Source: Anaeropeptidivorans aminofermentans
GTDB lineage: Bacteria; Bacillota; Clostridia; Lachnospirales; UBA5962
Assembly: GCF_940670685.1 (NCBI RefSeq)
Contig: NZ_OW711693.1
Coordinates: 2,480,001 to 2,544,000 of the forward strand
Direction of reading: 5' to 3'
DNA: 64,000 bases
A program made the translations under genes and the position numbers. The first letter of the stretch is position 1. Every line of letters begins with the position of its first letter. Shown in pieces: positions 26,828 to 35,927 of this stretch. The notes beneath the pieces were generated by a model. That model worked only from the letters and a program-made list of their open reading frames with translations. It searched no databases and had not been told where the DNA came from.

Positions 26828-27646
26828 TTAAACGGGCTGGCATGCAGGGCAATAATAAATAGAGCCGCCCATATAAGTTTCTTTTACAATTTGTCCTCCG
26901 CAAAGGGAGCATCTGGAAGAAAGTGTGTTTTTAGATAATTTAACTTCGTACCCTCCTTTATTTCCGAATATATCCTTTTCAGTATTTCTTCCCCCAAGCT
27001 CCGTCATCTTTTTAAGTACAGAGATAATAGAAGAATACAGCTTATCCTCTTCAATCTTGCTTAAGGTTTTAATTTTTCTTTTAGGATGGATTCCCGCCTC
27101 AAATAAAATATCCTGCAAAGACCCGTTTCCAATCCCCGGAAACCGCTGTTCCGTGGCAAGAAAAGCTTTTGCGCTTAAATTCGGTTTTGCTTCTAAAAGC
27201 TTACTTCTATAATGGGCTTCAAAGCCGTCTGAAAAAGGAGAAATGCTTTCTCTGCTTTTAACATAATATTCATTGTCGTAGTTTCCGTCATGAAGCATAA
27301 TGGCGCCATACATACTTACTGTAAAACATAATGCCGTTTCATCATCAAATTCTATTAACAGCTGATAGTTTTTAGGTACATCTTCTTGTTTTACAAGCCT
27401 TATATTAATTCCATCGTTAAAGCACAGCCGCTTTCCGTTATCAAAAATCATCTCTACATAAATGCCAAAGCCTTCGGCAGATTGAACCTTGCTTTTCTTT
27501 ATATGGGAATCGTACTGCGCAGGCTCGCAGGAATACCAGCAAAATTTATGCTCCTTTGTGGGGGGCAGAACCTGCTTTATTACTTTACCAGCTATATTAT
27601 CTTCTATCTGCTTTGATATATTGATTGTTTCCGGCAGTTCCAGCAT
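26828..27646 (-). CDS. Fpg/Nei-family DNA glycosylase-like protein lacking the N-terminal proline
   Basis: 272 residues. The family fold is clear: an N-terminal LELPE segment, the central helix-two-turn-helix region (FLATEQRFPGIGNGSLQDIL, AGIHPKRKI) and a C-terminal zinc finger (CSLCGGQIVKETYMGG...CPAC). In true Fpg/Nei enzymes the residue after Met is proline, the catalytic nucleophile; here it is leucine (MLELPE). The following Glu is present. So classical glycosylase/lyase chemistry is doubtful; it may only bind damage, or use another residue. GTG/ATG choice is not an issue: AGGAGG lies before ATG 27646. Monocistronic; functions on DNA in the cytoplasm. Confidence 0.85.
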   Translation of the reverse strand: MLELPETINISKQIEDNIAGKVIKQVLPPTKEHKFCWYSCEPAQYDSHIKKSKVQSAEGFGIYVEMIFDNGKRLCFNDGINIRLVKQEDVPKNYQLLIEFDDETALCFTVSMYGAIMLHDGNYDNEYYVKSRESISPFSDGFEAHYRSKLLEAKPNLSAKAFLATEQRFPGIGNGSLQDILFEAGIHPKRKIKTLSKIEEDKLYSSIISVLKKMTELGGRNTEKDIFGNKGGYEVKLSKNTLSSRCSLCGGQIVKETYMGGSIYYCPACQPV

Positions 27647-27771
27647 TGTTTAAACCTCCTTTATATTTATATTAAATTTTTTGTAATTATAACATAAATG
27701 CAGGGTTACTCCTACAGAAGCATTTAAAAAACACATTAGATGTTTTAAATTCTTTTCATACTAAACTATAT

Positions 27772-27799
27772 AAAAAAATCACCGGTTTTTCCGGTGATT
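27772..27799 (-). terminator. Terminator of ridA
   Basis: On the minus strand AATCACCGG and CCGGTGATT pair around AAAAA and are followed by a T run, 12 bp after the ridA stop. Confidence 0.85.
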
Positions 27800-27811
27800 C
27801 TAAGATAAGTA

Positions 27812-28189
27812 TTAAACTGTGGCAATGGCCTCTATCTCTATAATAGCGTCTTTAGGAAGCTTTGCTACCTGATAGCAGCTTCTTGCAGGAGGATTTTCTG
27901 TAAAATAAGTACCGTATACTTCGTTAACTTCGGCAAAATCAGTCATATCCTGAAGGAAAACAACTACTTTAACAGCCTTTTCCATGCTTGAGCCGGCCTC
28001 TTCAAGGATAGCTTTCACATTTTCAAGGGCCTGCGCGGTCGCTTTTTTAACGTCTGTATACATTTCTCCCGTAGCAGGGTCTACAGGAAGCTGACCTGAT
28101 GTAAAAATAAGTTCGCCTATTTTTATTCCCTGAGAATAAGGGCCGATGGCTCCCGGAGCATTTTTTGTTGCAATAATTTCTTTATTCAT
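27812..28189 (-). CDS. ridA: RidA family reactive intermediate deaminase
   Basis: 125 residues, the usual length. Has the conserved GPYSQG, LIFTSGQLPVDP and PARSCYQVAKLP segments, the last with the arginine that holds the substrate carboxylate, plus the final IEIEAIA. RidA hydrolyses reactive enamine/imine intermediates made by PLP enzymes such as threonine dehydratase, releasing ketoacids. It is trimeric and cytosolic. GGAGG lies upstream of ATG 28189. Monocistronic with its own terminator. Confidence 0.95.
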   Translation of the reverse strand: MNKEIIATKNAPGAIGPYSQGIKIGELIFTSGQLPVDPATGEMYTDVKKATAQALENVKAILEEAGSSMEKAVKVVVFLQDMTDFAEVNEVYGTYFTENPPARSCYQVAKLPKDAIIEIEAIATV

Positions 28190-28307
28190 TTGTATTTCCT
28201 CCTTAGTGAATGTAATATATTATACATTTTCAAAGAAAATGCCTTATAGTAAATCCTCTTTATCAAAGAAGATTTTATATAACAAGTATAAATATATAAA
28301 GGAAATT

Positions 28308-29249
28308 TTAAAAAAGCTTTTTTCTGGCCATGAAAAGAGCCGCAGCAACACAGCATATAGCCGCAACGCCCATAATCAGCCAGAAAGCATATGGGTGGGC
28401 AGCAAGAGGCATATTGACTACGTTCATTCCGTAAAAGCTGGAAATCATGGTTGGTATTGCCATTACTATCGTTACTGAGGTTAAAAGCTTCATCACAATA
28501 TTAAGATTATTTGAAATAATAGAAGCAAAGGCATCCATGGTTCCTGATAAAATATCGCTGTATATTTTAGCCATTTCAATCGCCTGCTTGTTTTCTATAA
28601 TCGTGTCTTCAAGAAGCTCCTTGTCCTCAGGATATTTCTTTATTAAATCAAGCCGTAAAAGCTTTTCCAAAACAATCTCATTGGACTTTAACGAAGTAGA
28701 AAAATAAACAAGGGATTTTTCAAGGTCCATAAGCTGTATTAATTCCTGATTTTTCATGGATTTGTGAAGCTCTGTTTCAATAAGGCTGCTTTTTTTATCT
28801 ATTTGCTTAAGATACTGAAGGTAACTTGTAGCTGTTCTATACAAGAGCAAAAGTATAAATCGTGACTTTTTATAAGTAAAAAATGTTTTTACAGCACCTT
28901 TTATAAAGCTGTCTATGATATTGCTTTCCTGAAGGCATACGGTTATTATCGCTTTGTCACTGTAAATAATACCTATAGGAAGCGTCTCATAAGTTCTTGA
29001 ATTTCTCGTTTCAGTGATAAAGGGTATGTCTATTACGATAAGGTATGAATTTGTATCCTCATCGTATTCTATTCTTGAGCGTTCTTCTTCGTCGGTAGCG
29101 GCGCTTATAAAGCTTTGGTCCACTCCGGCCATTTGGCTCACATGCCTTATTTCCTCAAGTGTGGGGCTGATTAAATTAATCCATGAGCCCTCTTCTATTG
29201 TTTCAAGCTTTTCAAGCCCTTGGGGGCCTGATTTATAAATATCCATCAT
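28308..29249 (-). CDS. corA: CorA-family magnesium/divalent cation channel
   Basis: 313 residues from ATG 29249 (GAGG upstream); GTG 29258 is an alternative. Large N-terminal cytoplasmic domain (about 1-245) with a long stalk helix, then TM1 (LLTSVTIVMAIPTMISSFYG), the pore signature GMN (FYGMNV) and TM2 (FWLIMGVAAICCVAAALFMA), ending KKLF. CorA forms homopentamers that let Mg2+ in when internal Mg2+ is low. Single gene; no M-box Mg2+ riboswitch recognised upstream. Confidence 0.93.
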   Translation of the reverse strand: MMDIYKSGPQGLEKLETIEEGSWINLISPTLEEIRHVSQMAGVDQSFISAATDEEERSRIEYDEDTNSYLIVIDIPFITETRNSRTYETLPIGIIYSDKAIITVCLQESNIIDSFIKGAVKTFFTYKKSRFILLLLYRTATSYLQYLKQIDKKSSLIETELHKSMKNQELIQLMDLEKSLVYFSTSLKSNEIVLEKLLRLDLIKKYPEDKELLEDTIIENKQAIEMAKIYSDILSGTMDAFASIISNNLNIVMKLLTSVTIVMAIPTMISSFYGMNVVNMPLAAHPYAFWLIMGVAAICCVAAALFMARKKLF

Positions 29250-29390
29250 ATTAACCACATCCTCGCTAAAGGACAGCGGCTAAAAAGGATTTATAGCCCT
29301 GCCCTTTGTTTTTTTATTAAGTATCAGAGACCGGCAGCACCGTCGGGGAGGCAAGTCCATAAATCCACTTCCTTTTTAAGTATAATAATA

Positions 29391-29519
29391 AAGCAAAACA
29401 ACTTTAAGATAGTGACAAAACCCTATTTTTCATAAACAGCTTAAATATATAAAACCGCTATATTTAAGTCATTCAAAATATACGGTTTTCGTTACTGTAA
29501 TTAATTTGTTTTACTATAA
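29391..29519 (-). repeat. Dispersed palindromic repeat, class A, inverted
   Basis: In the reverse orientation: AGCAAAACAACTTTAAG...GTGACAAAACCCTATTTTTCATAA (29390-29434) and TATACGGTTTTCGTTAC...GTTTTACTATA (29480-29519). Arms pair as in the other class A copies. Confidence 0.65.
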
Positions 29520-29722
29520 ATACCTTCACTATTTAGTTTAACCTAAATAATACGCTTAATCAACTAATTTATATATTAAAATATCTAAAATAAATATGAA
29601 AAAGTTTACATACTTTAAACAAAAAATTTTTAAATAAATACTCTAATTTCTCTGATATAATACTAGACTTGTGCATTTTTAAGCATAATTTTATCATTTC
29701 GACATCCAAATGGGCTTTTCAT

Positions 29723-29754
29723 GCAGAAATTACTATAAACTTTCTGCCTTTTTT
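29723..29754 (+). terminator. Orphan terminator-like hairpin
   Basis: GCAGAAA and TTTCTGC pair around 11 bases and are followed by CTTTTTT. No gene reads into it from the left, so it may mark a lost gene, a small RNA or a leader. Confidence 0.5.
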
Positions 29755-29874
29755 GATATATTATAATAAAAACTCTTACATATTTTATAATAAACGCAAA
29801 CACTTATTTATAATTTATTTTTAAAAAATCAATTTTTTATGATTTTACAGCGCAAATGTGAAAGGAATGAAAAC

Positions 29875-29916
29875 ATGACTTTTCCAAAGCTTTTTACCAA
29901 AGGGACAACCCTTTAG
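29875..29916 (+). pseudogene. Possible 5' remnant of an old-yellow-enzyme family gene
   Basis: Shine-Dalgarno GAAAGGAATG precedes ATG 29875, then MTFPKLFTKGTTL and a stop. The first residues look like the start of NADH:flavin oxidoreductases of the 2-enoate-reductase type (M-x-Y/F-P-K-L-F). Nothing further matches, so this is a weak call; it could be a leader peptide. Confidence 0.3.
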
Positions 29917-29982
29917 AAACCCTTGATTTTATAAGCTTTGTATGGCTATATTAAATTTTAATATATATGTATGTTTTTTTAC

Positions 29983-30045
29983 TTGACATTGAAATCTGTT
30001 TATGGTTTAATATCAATGTTTAGAATCCCTAAACTTTAGGTTTAG
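29983..30045 (+). promoter_or_regulatory. Promoter and operator of the XRE-pot operon
   Basis: TTGACA (29983-29988), 17-bp spacer, TTTAAT (30006-30011). Just after the -10, half-sites GTTTAG (30018-30023), CTAAAC (30029-30034) and GTTTAG (30040-30045) form overlapping dyads with 5-base spacings, and GTTTATTAAAC follows at 30045-30055. A repressor here would block the start site. Confidence 0.7.
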
Positions 30046-30076
30046 TTTATTAAACGGTTTTGTAGGTGATATAGAT

Positions 30077-30619
30077 ATGCAAATAGGAGAAAAAATCAAA
30101 CAGCTACGGATACGAACTAATTTAACCCAAGAAGAGCTTGCAAACCGCGCAGAGCTTTCAAAGGGCTTTATATCTCAGCTTGAAAGAGATCTTACAAGCC
30201 CTTCTATCGCTACTCTTGTAGATATATTAGAGTGCCTTGGAACGAATTTAAGAGACTTTTTCAACGAAACCACCGACGATAAAATTATTTTTGAAAAAGA
30301 TGACGTTTTTATTCAGGAAAATGAGGAGCTTGGCCACAGCATCACCTGGATTATCCCAAACGCCCAGAAAAACCGTATGGAACCTATTCTCATGCGGCTT
30401 CAGAAAAACGGACAGTCGAGTATTTACAGCGCCCATGAAGGCGAGGTTTTCGGTTATATTATGCAAGGTTCCGTAACTTTGCATATAGGAAGCCAGAAGT
30501 TCAAGGTAAAAAAAGGCGAAAGCTTTTATTATAATGCAAATTCTTCTTATTATGTAGAGAATTCTTCCTCTTCGACAGAGGCAATACTTCTTATGGTATC
30601 AACACCACCAAACTTCTAA
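30077..30619 (+). CDS. XRE-cupin transcriptional regulator of the polyamine operon
   Basis: 180 residues. N-terminal XRE helix-turn-helix ([20 protein letters not shown]; residues 16-35), then a linker and a C-terminal cupin domain (about 105-178; [36 protein letters not shown]). This is the PuuR-like shape that senses polyamines or related metabolites. It starts 32 bp after the operator dyads and ends 14 bp before potA, so it belongs to the operon and probably represses itself and potABCD. Start by TAGGTGAT upstream of ATG 30077. Confidence 0.93.
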   Translation: MQIGEKIKQLRIRTNLTQEELANRAELSKGFISQLERDLTSPSIATLVDILECLGTNLRDFFNETTDDKIIFEKDDVFIQENEELGHSITWIIPNAQKNRMEPILMRLQKNGQSSIYSAHEGEVFGYIMQGSVTLHIGSQKFKVKKGESFYYNANSSYYVENSSSSTEAILLMVSTPPNF

Positions 30620-30633
30620 GGAGGGCTCTAGCA

Positions 30634-31686
30634 ATGAATGATAAATTAATCGATTTAGTCAAAATCAGCAAAACCTTTACAGATGGTGTTAGGGTTTTGC
30701 ATGATATTGATTTATATATAAAAAAGAATGAATTTCTCACGCTTTTAGGCCCCAGCGGCTGCGGAAAAACCACAACTCTAAGGATTATCGCAGGCTTTGA
30801 AACCCCGACAAGCGGAGATCTTTTATTTGAAGGCAAAAGCATATTGAGCCTTCCCCCATATAAGAGAAGAGTCAACACGGTTTTTCAAAAATACGCCCTT
30901 TTCCCGAATATGGATGTATATGAAAATATCGCATTCGGCCTTAAGCTTAAAAAGACAGAAAAGAGCGTTATTGACGATAAGGTTAAAAAAATACTTAAGC
31001 TTGTGAATCTTCCCGGCTATGAAAAGCGTTCCGTATCCTCTTTAAGCGGCGGGCAGCAGCAGAGAATAGCCATCGCAAGGGCATTGGTAAATGAACCGGA
31101 GGTCCTTCTTTTAGATGAGCCTTTAGGCGCCCTTGACTTAAAATTAAGAAAAGACATGCAAATAGAGCTTAAAAATATGCAGAAGCAGCTGGGTATAACC
31201 TTCGTTTACGTTACCCATGACCAAGAAGAAGCCCTTACTATGAGCGATACTGTAGCAGTAATGAATAACGGTGTGATTCAGCAAATCGGTACCCCCGTTG
31301 ATATATATAACGAGCCTAAGAATGCCTTTGTAGCCGACTTCATCGGTGAAAGCAATATCCTGCCAGGCACTATGACAGAAGACTACTCTGTTCATTTTCA
31401 AGGAAGCATATTTAAATGCGTTGACAAGGCATTTCCCGATACCAGCGCAATAGACGTCGTAATTCGCCCTGAGGATATTAATATCGTAAAATCTGAAGAT
31501 GCAAAAATCAAAGGCACGGTTAAAAACGTAAAATTTCTTGGTGTTCATTATGAGATGCTTGTAGAAAGCGGTGATTTTCTCTGGAAAATACAATCCACAA
31601 AGCTTAGTGAAGCAGGCTCTTTCGTAGGCCTTTCCATAGAGCCAGACTCCATACATATTATGAGGAGGTGCCCTGTTGAGAAATAA
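30634..31686 (+). CDS. potA: Polyamine ABC transporter ATP-binding protein
   Basis: 350 residues, the size of PotA. Walker [11 protein letters not shown]-loop, signature [15 protein letters not shown], Walker [14 protein letters not shown], and H-loop [11 protein letters not shown] are all present, with a C-terminal TOBE-like regulatory domain. It hydrolyses ATP to drive spermidine/putrescine uptake through PotBC. AGGAGG precedes ATG 30634. It overlaps potB by 11 bp. Confidence 0.97.
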   Translation: MNDKLIDLVKISKTFTDGVRVLHDIDLYIKKNEFLTLLGPSGCGKTTTLRIIAGFETPTSGDLLFEGKSILSLPPYKRRVNTVFQKYALFPNMDVYENIAFGLKLKKTEKSVIDDKVKKILKLVNLPGYEKRSVSSLSGGQQQRIAIARALVNEPEVLLLDEPLGALDLKLRKDMQIELKNMQKQLGITFVYVTHDQEEALTMSDTVAVMNNGVIQQIGTPVDIYNEPKNAFVADFIGESNILPGTMTEDYSVHFQGSIFKCVDKAFPDTSAIDVVIRPEDINIVKSEDAKIKGTVKNVKFLGVHYEMLVESGDFLWKIQSTKLSEAGSFVGLSIEPDSIHIMRRCPVEK

Positions 31687-32500
31687 AACTGCATCTTACC
31701 CTTATATTTTATGGATGATTATATTTACTGTGATACCTATGTTTTTAATCCTTTACTATAGCTTAAGGTCTTCCACAGACCCAAATGCAGGCTTTACCCT
31801 TGAGAACTTTACAAGGGCCTTTGAGCCGACTTATCTTAAGGTTATTTTCGATTCCTTGAAGCTTGCTCTTATCTGCACGGTGATATGCTTTTTTCTGGGC
31901 TATCCCGTTGCTTATATCCTTGCCTCAAAGGAATACATGAAAAAAAGCTTTTTGCTTTTCCTTTTTGTCGTGCCCATGTGGATGAACTTTCTTTTAAGGA
32001 CCTATGCATGGCTTACAATACTTGAAAATAACGGCATTATTAATACCATGCTTGAATTTATAGGCCTGCCTAAAACAAAGCTTATTTATACAGACGGCTC
32101 CGTTATTCTTGGTATGGTTTATAATTACCTGCCCTTTATGATTCTTCCTATATACACGGTTCTTTCGAAAATGGACCAGAGCATCATAGAGGCTGCCCAG
32201 GATTTAGGTGCAAATTCCCGGGAGGTTTTTACCAAAGTTGTTTTTCCCTTAAGTGTTCCGGGTATCGTCTCCGGTATAACAATGGTATTCATGCCTGCCG
32301 TTACCACATTTATCATTTCAAACCTGCTGGGCGGCGAACAATATATGCTCATCGGTAACCTAATTGAGCATCAGTTCTTAAGAGTCGGAAACTGGAACTT
32401 CGGTTCTGCCCTTGCAGTAATTATGATGATGATGATTTTAATTACCTCTCTATTGCTTTCCTTCTTTGATAAGGACGGTGAAGAAAGGAGCCTGATATGA
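31676..32500 (+). CDS. potB: Polyamine ABC transporter permease PotB
   Basis: 274 residues from TTG 31676 with GAGGAGGTG directly upstream inside the end of potA. Six membrane segments and the permease EAA loop ([20 protein letters not shown]) that docks on PotA. It pairs with PotC in the membrane. It overlaps potC by 4 bp (ATGA), indicating translational coupling. Confidence 0.95.
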   Translation: MRNKTASYPYILWMIIFTVIPMFLILYYSLRSSTDPNAGFTLENFTRAFEPTYLKVIFDSLKLALICTVICFFLGYPVAYILASKEYMKKSFLLFLFVVPMWMNFLLRTYAWLTILENNGIINTMLEFIGLPKTKLIYTDGSVILGMVYNYLPFMILPIYTVLSKMDQSIIEAAQDLGANSREVFTKVVFPLSVPGIVSGITMVFMPAVTTFIISNLLGGEQYMLIGNLIEHQFLRVGNWNFGSALAVIMMMMILITSLLLSFFDKDGEERSLI

Positions 32501-33285
32501 GAAATTTAAAAAAGTTCTATCTCGGGCTGATGCTTTTATTCATGTATGCCCCCATCGTAGTTTTAATCGCCTTTTCCTTTAACGAGTCTCGTTCAAGAGG
32601 ATATTGGGGCGGATTTACTTTAGACTGGTATATTGAACTTTTTCACGATAAAAGAATAATGAAGGCCCTTTATAATACTGTTGTTATTGCTCTTTTATCC
32701 TCTGCTATAGCCACAGTAATCGGCACCATTGCCTCCATAGGCATCAACGGGCTTTCAAAGGCCTCAAGGAACGTTGTAATGAATATTACGAATCTTCCTG
32801 TTTTAAACCCTGATATCGTTACCGGTGTATCCCTCATGATACTTTATATATCCGTATTTAAAATATTAGGGTTAGGCCAGCTGGGATTTATGACTTTACT
32901 TATTTCCCACGTTACATTTAATATCCCTTATGTTATACTTTCGGTTCTGCCAAAGCTAAGGCAGCTTGATAAAAATTTATATGAAGCGGCCCTTGATTTA
33001 GGCGCAAGCCCTCTGTTCGCCTTCTTTAAAGTCGTTCTTCCCGAAATCATGCCGGGGATCGTAACAGGCGCAATATTTGCTTTTACCTTATCTATAGACG
33101 ATTTTGTAATAAGCTTTTTTACCACAGGCTCTGGCGTAAGCAATTTATCGGTTATTGTATATTCAATGGCAAGACGCGGCGTAAACCCCAAAATAAACGC
33201 TCTGTCTACTTTGATGTTCGTAGCTGTTCTTGCCCTTTTATATTTAATTAACAAAAGAGACGCTTCAAAGCTTAAGGAATCATAA
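32497..33285 (+). CDS. potC: Polyamine ABC transporter permease PotC
   Basis: 262 residues. Six membrane segments, EAA loop EAALDLGASPLFAFFKVVLP. Contains the PotC-type NESRSRG-like first periplasmic loop. Forms the channel with PotB. Starts in the ATGA overlap and ends 21 bp before potD. Confidence 0.95.
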   Translation: MRNLKKFYLGLMLLFMYAPIVVLIAFSFNESRSRGYWGGFTLDWYIELFHDKRIMKALYNTVVIALLSSAIATVIGTIASIGINGLSKASRNVVMNITNLPVLNPDIVTGVSLMILYISVFKILGLGQLGFMTLLISHVTFNIPYVILSVLPKLRQLDKNLYEAALDLGASPLFAFFKVVLPEIMPGIVTGAIFAFTLSIDDFVISFFTTGSGVSNLSVIVYSMARRGVNPKINALSTLMFVAVLALLYLINKRDASKLKES

Positions 33286-33306
33286 TAAGGTTATAATCTG
33301 AAAGGA

Positions 33307-34401
33307 ATGATGAAATTGAAAGTTAAAAATGTTTTATTGGCTTTAGCGGCATCCGCCATGCTTATTTCAGGCTGCTCAGGAAATGGCTCTCCAAAGGGTT
33401 CGGAAGACGTACCTGCATCTGAGCTTGCCGGAACCTCCATCAACGTATATAACTGGGGAGATTATATAGACGAAGAGGTTCTTGATATATTTACCGAAGA
33501 AACAGGAATAACGGTAAATTACGATTATTTTGACAGCAACGAAATCATGTATGCCAAGATAAAAAACAGCGGCGCAAGCTATGATGTAGCTTTTCCGTCA
33601 GATTATATGATTACAAAGATGATTGCAGAAGATATGCTTCTTAAGCTTGATTTTAACAATATCCCTAATTATGAATATATTGATGATAAATTCAAAAACC
33701 TTGATTTTGACCCTAACAATGAATATTCCGTTCCATATATGTGGGGAACATTGGGAATACTCTATAATACAGATATGGTCGATGATGAGGTAAATAGCTG
33801 GAATATCCTTTGGAACGAAAAATATAAAGGCGAAATATTTATGTATTCAAGCCAAAGAGACGCTTTTGTTCCTGCTTTAAGGCTCCTTGGGTATTCTGTA
33901 AACACAACGAATATCGATGAATTAAACGAAGCAAAAGAGCTTCTTATTAATCAGATGCCTTTAGTTCAGGCATACGTTGGAGACCCTGTAAAGGATAAAA
34001 TGATAGGAAACGAAGGCGCATTAGCCCTCGTATACTCCGGTGACGCCATCTACTGCCAGGAATATAATGAAAACCTTGAATATGTAATCCCCGATGAAGG
34101 AAGCAATGCATGGTTTGATAATGTAGTTATTCCAAGCACCGCAAAGAATAAAGCAGGCGCAGAAGCATTTATAAACTTCCTCTGCCGCCCTGATATAGCC
34201 CAGAAAAACACAGAATACATTGGATACAGCACCACGAATAAAGAAGTTGCCGAGGAACTGGGAGAAGAATTTTTAAATAATCCTGTTTACTGGCCCTCTG
34301 ATGAAATCTTCGATGAACTGGAAGTATTTGTTGACCTTGGAGATTTCATTCAGGAATTTGATAAAGCATGGACAGAAGTACTTACAGCAAGTTCAAAATA
34401 A
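33307..34401 (+). CDS. potD: Polyamine-binding lipoprotein
   Basis: 364 residues. Lipoprotein signal with lipobox LISGC (Cys near residue 23), then a type II solute-binding fold of the spermidine/putrescine family (INVYNWGDYIDEEVL, PSDYMITKM, WNILWNEKYKG). It captures polyamine outside the membrane for PotBC. GAAAGGA abuts ATG 33307; ATG 33310 or TTG 33316 would have better spacing, but the mature protein is the same. Last gene of the operon, with a terminator 0-30 bp after the stop. Confidence 0.96.
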   Translation: MMKLKVKNVLLALAASAMLISGCSGNGSPKGSEDVPASELAGTSINVYNWGDYIDEEVLDIFTEETGITVNYDYFDSNEIMYAKIKNSGASYDVAFPSDYMITKMIAEDMLLKLDFNNIPNYEYIDDKFKNLDFDPNNEYSVPYMWGTLGILYNTDMVDDEVNSWNILWNEKYKGEIFMYSSQRDAFVPALRLLGYSVNTTNIDELNEAKELLINQMPLVQAYVGDPVKDKMIGNEGALALVYSGDAIYCQEYNENLEYVIPDEGSNAWFDNVVIPSTAKNKAGAEAFINFLCRPDIAQKNTEYIGYSTTNKEVAEELGEEFLNNPVYWPSDEIFDELEVFVDLGDFIQEFDKAWTEVLTASSK

Positions 34402-34427
34402 AAAAGGCCCTAGGGCCCTTTTTTATT
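34399..34427. terminator. Two-way terminator between potD and the racemase gene
   Basis: AAAAAGG...CCCTAGGG...CCCTTTTTT: an A-rich 5' arm and T-rich 3' arm around a palindromic GC core, so it serves both convergent genes. Confidence 0.85.
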
Positions 34428-35119
34428 TATTCCAAAATCATATTTATTAAAGTATTGATATGTATTTCCATTGTGTTAAGAGATTTTACAGGCAATTTAG
34501 CATCTTTAAAAAGTAAGGGCAGTTCTGTACAGCCTAAAACTATGGCCTGAATATGATTTTCTGTAACCATTCTTTCAGCAATATCCATAAAGCCTGAAAA
34601 GGTTTCCTGATTTATTATGCCAAATTCAAGCTCTGTCTCAATTTTTTCTCCAATGTATGCCTTTTCTTCTTCACTTGGCGTAAATACATTAATGTTGTTA
34701 TCAGAAAACGGCTTAATAAAAAAATCACCGTCCATTGTTGCTTTCGTTCCAAGCAGACCAATGTTAGTTAACCCTTGCCTTTTTGTTTCATCACAAGCCG
34801 ATTCGATTATGCTGACTAAGGGTATGGGAGATAGCGCTTTAAGCTCATCAAAAACAATATGGGCAGTATTACCGGTCATGGCAGCAAAATCTGCTCCCCC
34901 AGCCGCAAGGTTATTTATACCTTTTAAAAGATAGTCTGTTAAATTCTCATACTCTTTTCTGTCACACATCTCAAGCACATGGAAAACATTGACGCTTTCA
35001 ATAATAAGGCTCGGAAAGAAAGGCTTTCCAACTCTTTTTTGAATACCATAAGCAATGTTTTTATAATAGGATATTGTAGATTCAGGCCCAATACCGCCAA
35101 TTAAACCTAATTTTTTCAT
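34427..35119 (-). CDS. Aspartate/glutamate racemase-family protein lacking the first catalytic cysteine
   Basis: 230 residues, with N-terminal LGLIGGIGPESTISYY and the second active-site motif VLGCTELP. The first active-site motif, normally with a Cys or Thr before NT, is GNT (AAMTGNTAH). Family members interconvert D- and L-aspartate or related amino acids by two-base catalysis with two cysteines; with only one, this protein may be a one-base isomerase/epimerase or have another substrate. It lies 11 bp after ylmH stop on the same strand, so may be in the cell-division operon, though functionally unrelated. Confidence 0.85.
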   Translation of the reverse strand: MKKLGLIGGIGPESTISYYKNIAYGIQKRVGKPFFPSLIIESVNVFHVLEMCDRKEYENLTDYLLKGINNLAAGGADFAAMTGNTAHIVFDELKALSPIPLVSIIESACDETKRQGLTNIGLLGTKATMDGDFFIKPFSDNNINVFTPSEEEKAYIGEKIETELEFGIINQETFSGFMDIAERMVTENHIQAIVLGCTELPLLFKDAKLPVKSLNTMEIHINTLINMILE

Positions 35120-35130
35120 AAATCTTCTCC

Positions 35131-35919
35131 TTATCCTAAACGCCTTAAGCTTATTTTGAAGCCTTCTTTGCGCCGTTCTTCTATATCGGTAATTATAAGC
35201 CTTCCATGGCCCCTTAAAGTTATGCTGTCGCCCTTTTTGACTGCCGCTGAAGGGTTCGATATGTTTACCCAGTTTATTTGCGCCTTATCCCCTTGTATAA
35301 GCTTAAGAGATAGGCTTCTTGAAAGCAAAAAGCCTGCGCTTATTACGGCGTCCAGCCTTAAAGATGCCACATTAACCGCTGTTTCCTTGTATTCTAAAAG
35401 AGGAGGGATAAAAAACTCATCCTGCACTATAGAAGCTTCTACAGAAACCCTGCCTACACTTTTAAGCCCCATAATAATAAAATCCGAAACAGATTTATTT
35501 ACAAATGCCACAGCTCTCTTTTCAAATATAAAAATATCTCCTATTTTTGCCCTGTCTATTCCAAGGCCTAATATTGAGCCTAAAAAGTCTTTATGGCTAA
35601 GGCCTTTTCCTCCTGTTTTTGAAAATATGATTTCTATTTGGTCTATAGGAAACTCTTCTTCCGTAAGCTCCTCCCAATAAGGAGAAAAACCCAGAAGCTT
35701 TCTTTCGCAGCCTTCCGCCCCGCCGAAAGATTTAACAATAATATCGGAACTTTCAGAAATTACCTTGGAAAACAGTTCGGCTTTTATAGGGTCCAAAAAA
35801 TCGGAAAAAGTTTTAAAACATTTTTCCTCACAGATAAAAACCTGATTTAAAGCTTTTGAAAACAAAAGCTTCTCCTCAGGCTTTATAAATTTTCTTAATA
35901 ATTGATCTCTATCAAGCAT
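35131..35919 (-). CDS. ylmH: S4-domain RNA-binding protein YlmH
   Basis: 262 residues. YlmH core with IDRAKIGDIFI, then a C-terminal S4 RNA-binding domain (RLDAVISAGFLLSRSLSLKLI, GDSITLRGHGRLII). YlmH binds RNA/ribosome-associated peptidyl-tRNA and is coupled with division genes in Firmicutes. It follows yggT by 8 bp. A divIVA gene usually follows in related genomes; here a racemase gene does. Confidence 0.92.
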   Translation of the reverse strand: MLDRDQLLRKFIKPEEKLLFSKALNQVFICEEKCFKTFSDFLDPIKAELFSKVISESSDIIVKSFGGAEGCERKLLGFSPYWEELTEEEFPIDQIEIIFSKTGGKGLSHKDFLGSILGLGIDRAKIGDIFIFEKRAVAFVNKSVSDFIIMGLKSVGRVSVEASIVQDEFFIPPLLEYKETAVNVASLRLDAVISAGFLLSRSLSLKLIQGDKAQINWVNISNPSAAVKKGDSITLRGHGRLIITDIEERRKEGFKISLRRLG

Positions 35920-35927
35920 ATTGATTG

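Larger units (their letters stand above)
29250..30076. other. 827-bp spacer between corA and the XRE regulator
   Basis: Holds a class A repeat (29391-29519), a plus-strand terminator-like hairpin (29723-29754), a 14-codon frame resembling the start of a flavin oxidoreductase (29875-29916), and the promoter/operator of the regulator. The remaining bases are very A+T-rich and show no gene. Confidence 0.6.

Noticed and set aside
29281-29380. M-box Mg2+ riboswitch before corA
   Set aside because: The GC-rich patch (CCGACGGTGCTGCCGG) does not match M-box conserved blocks.
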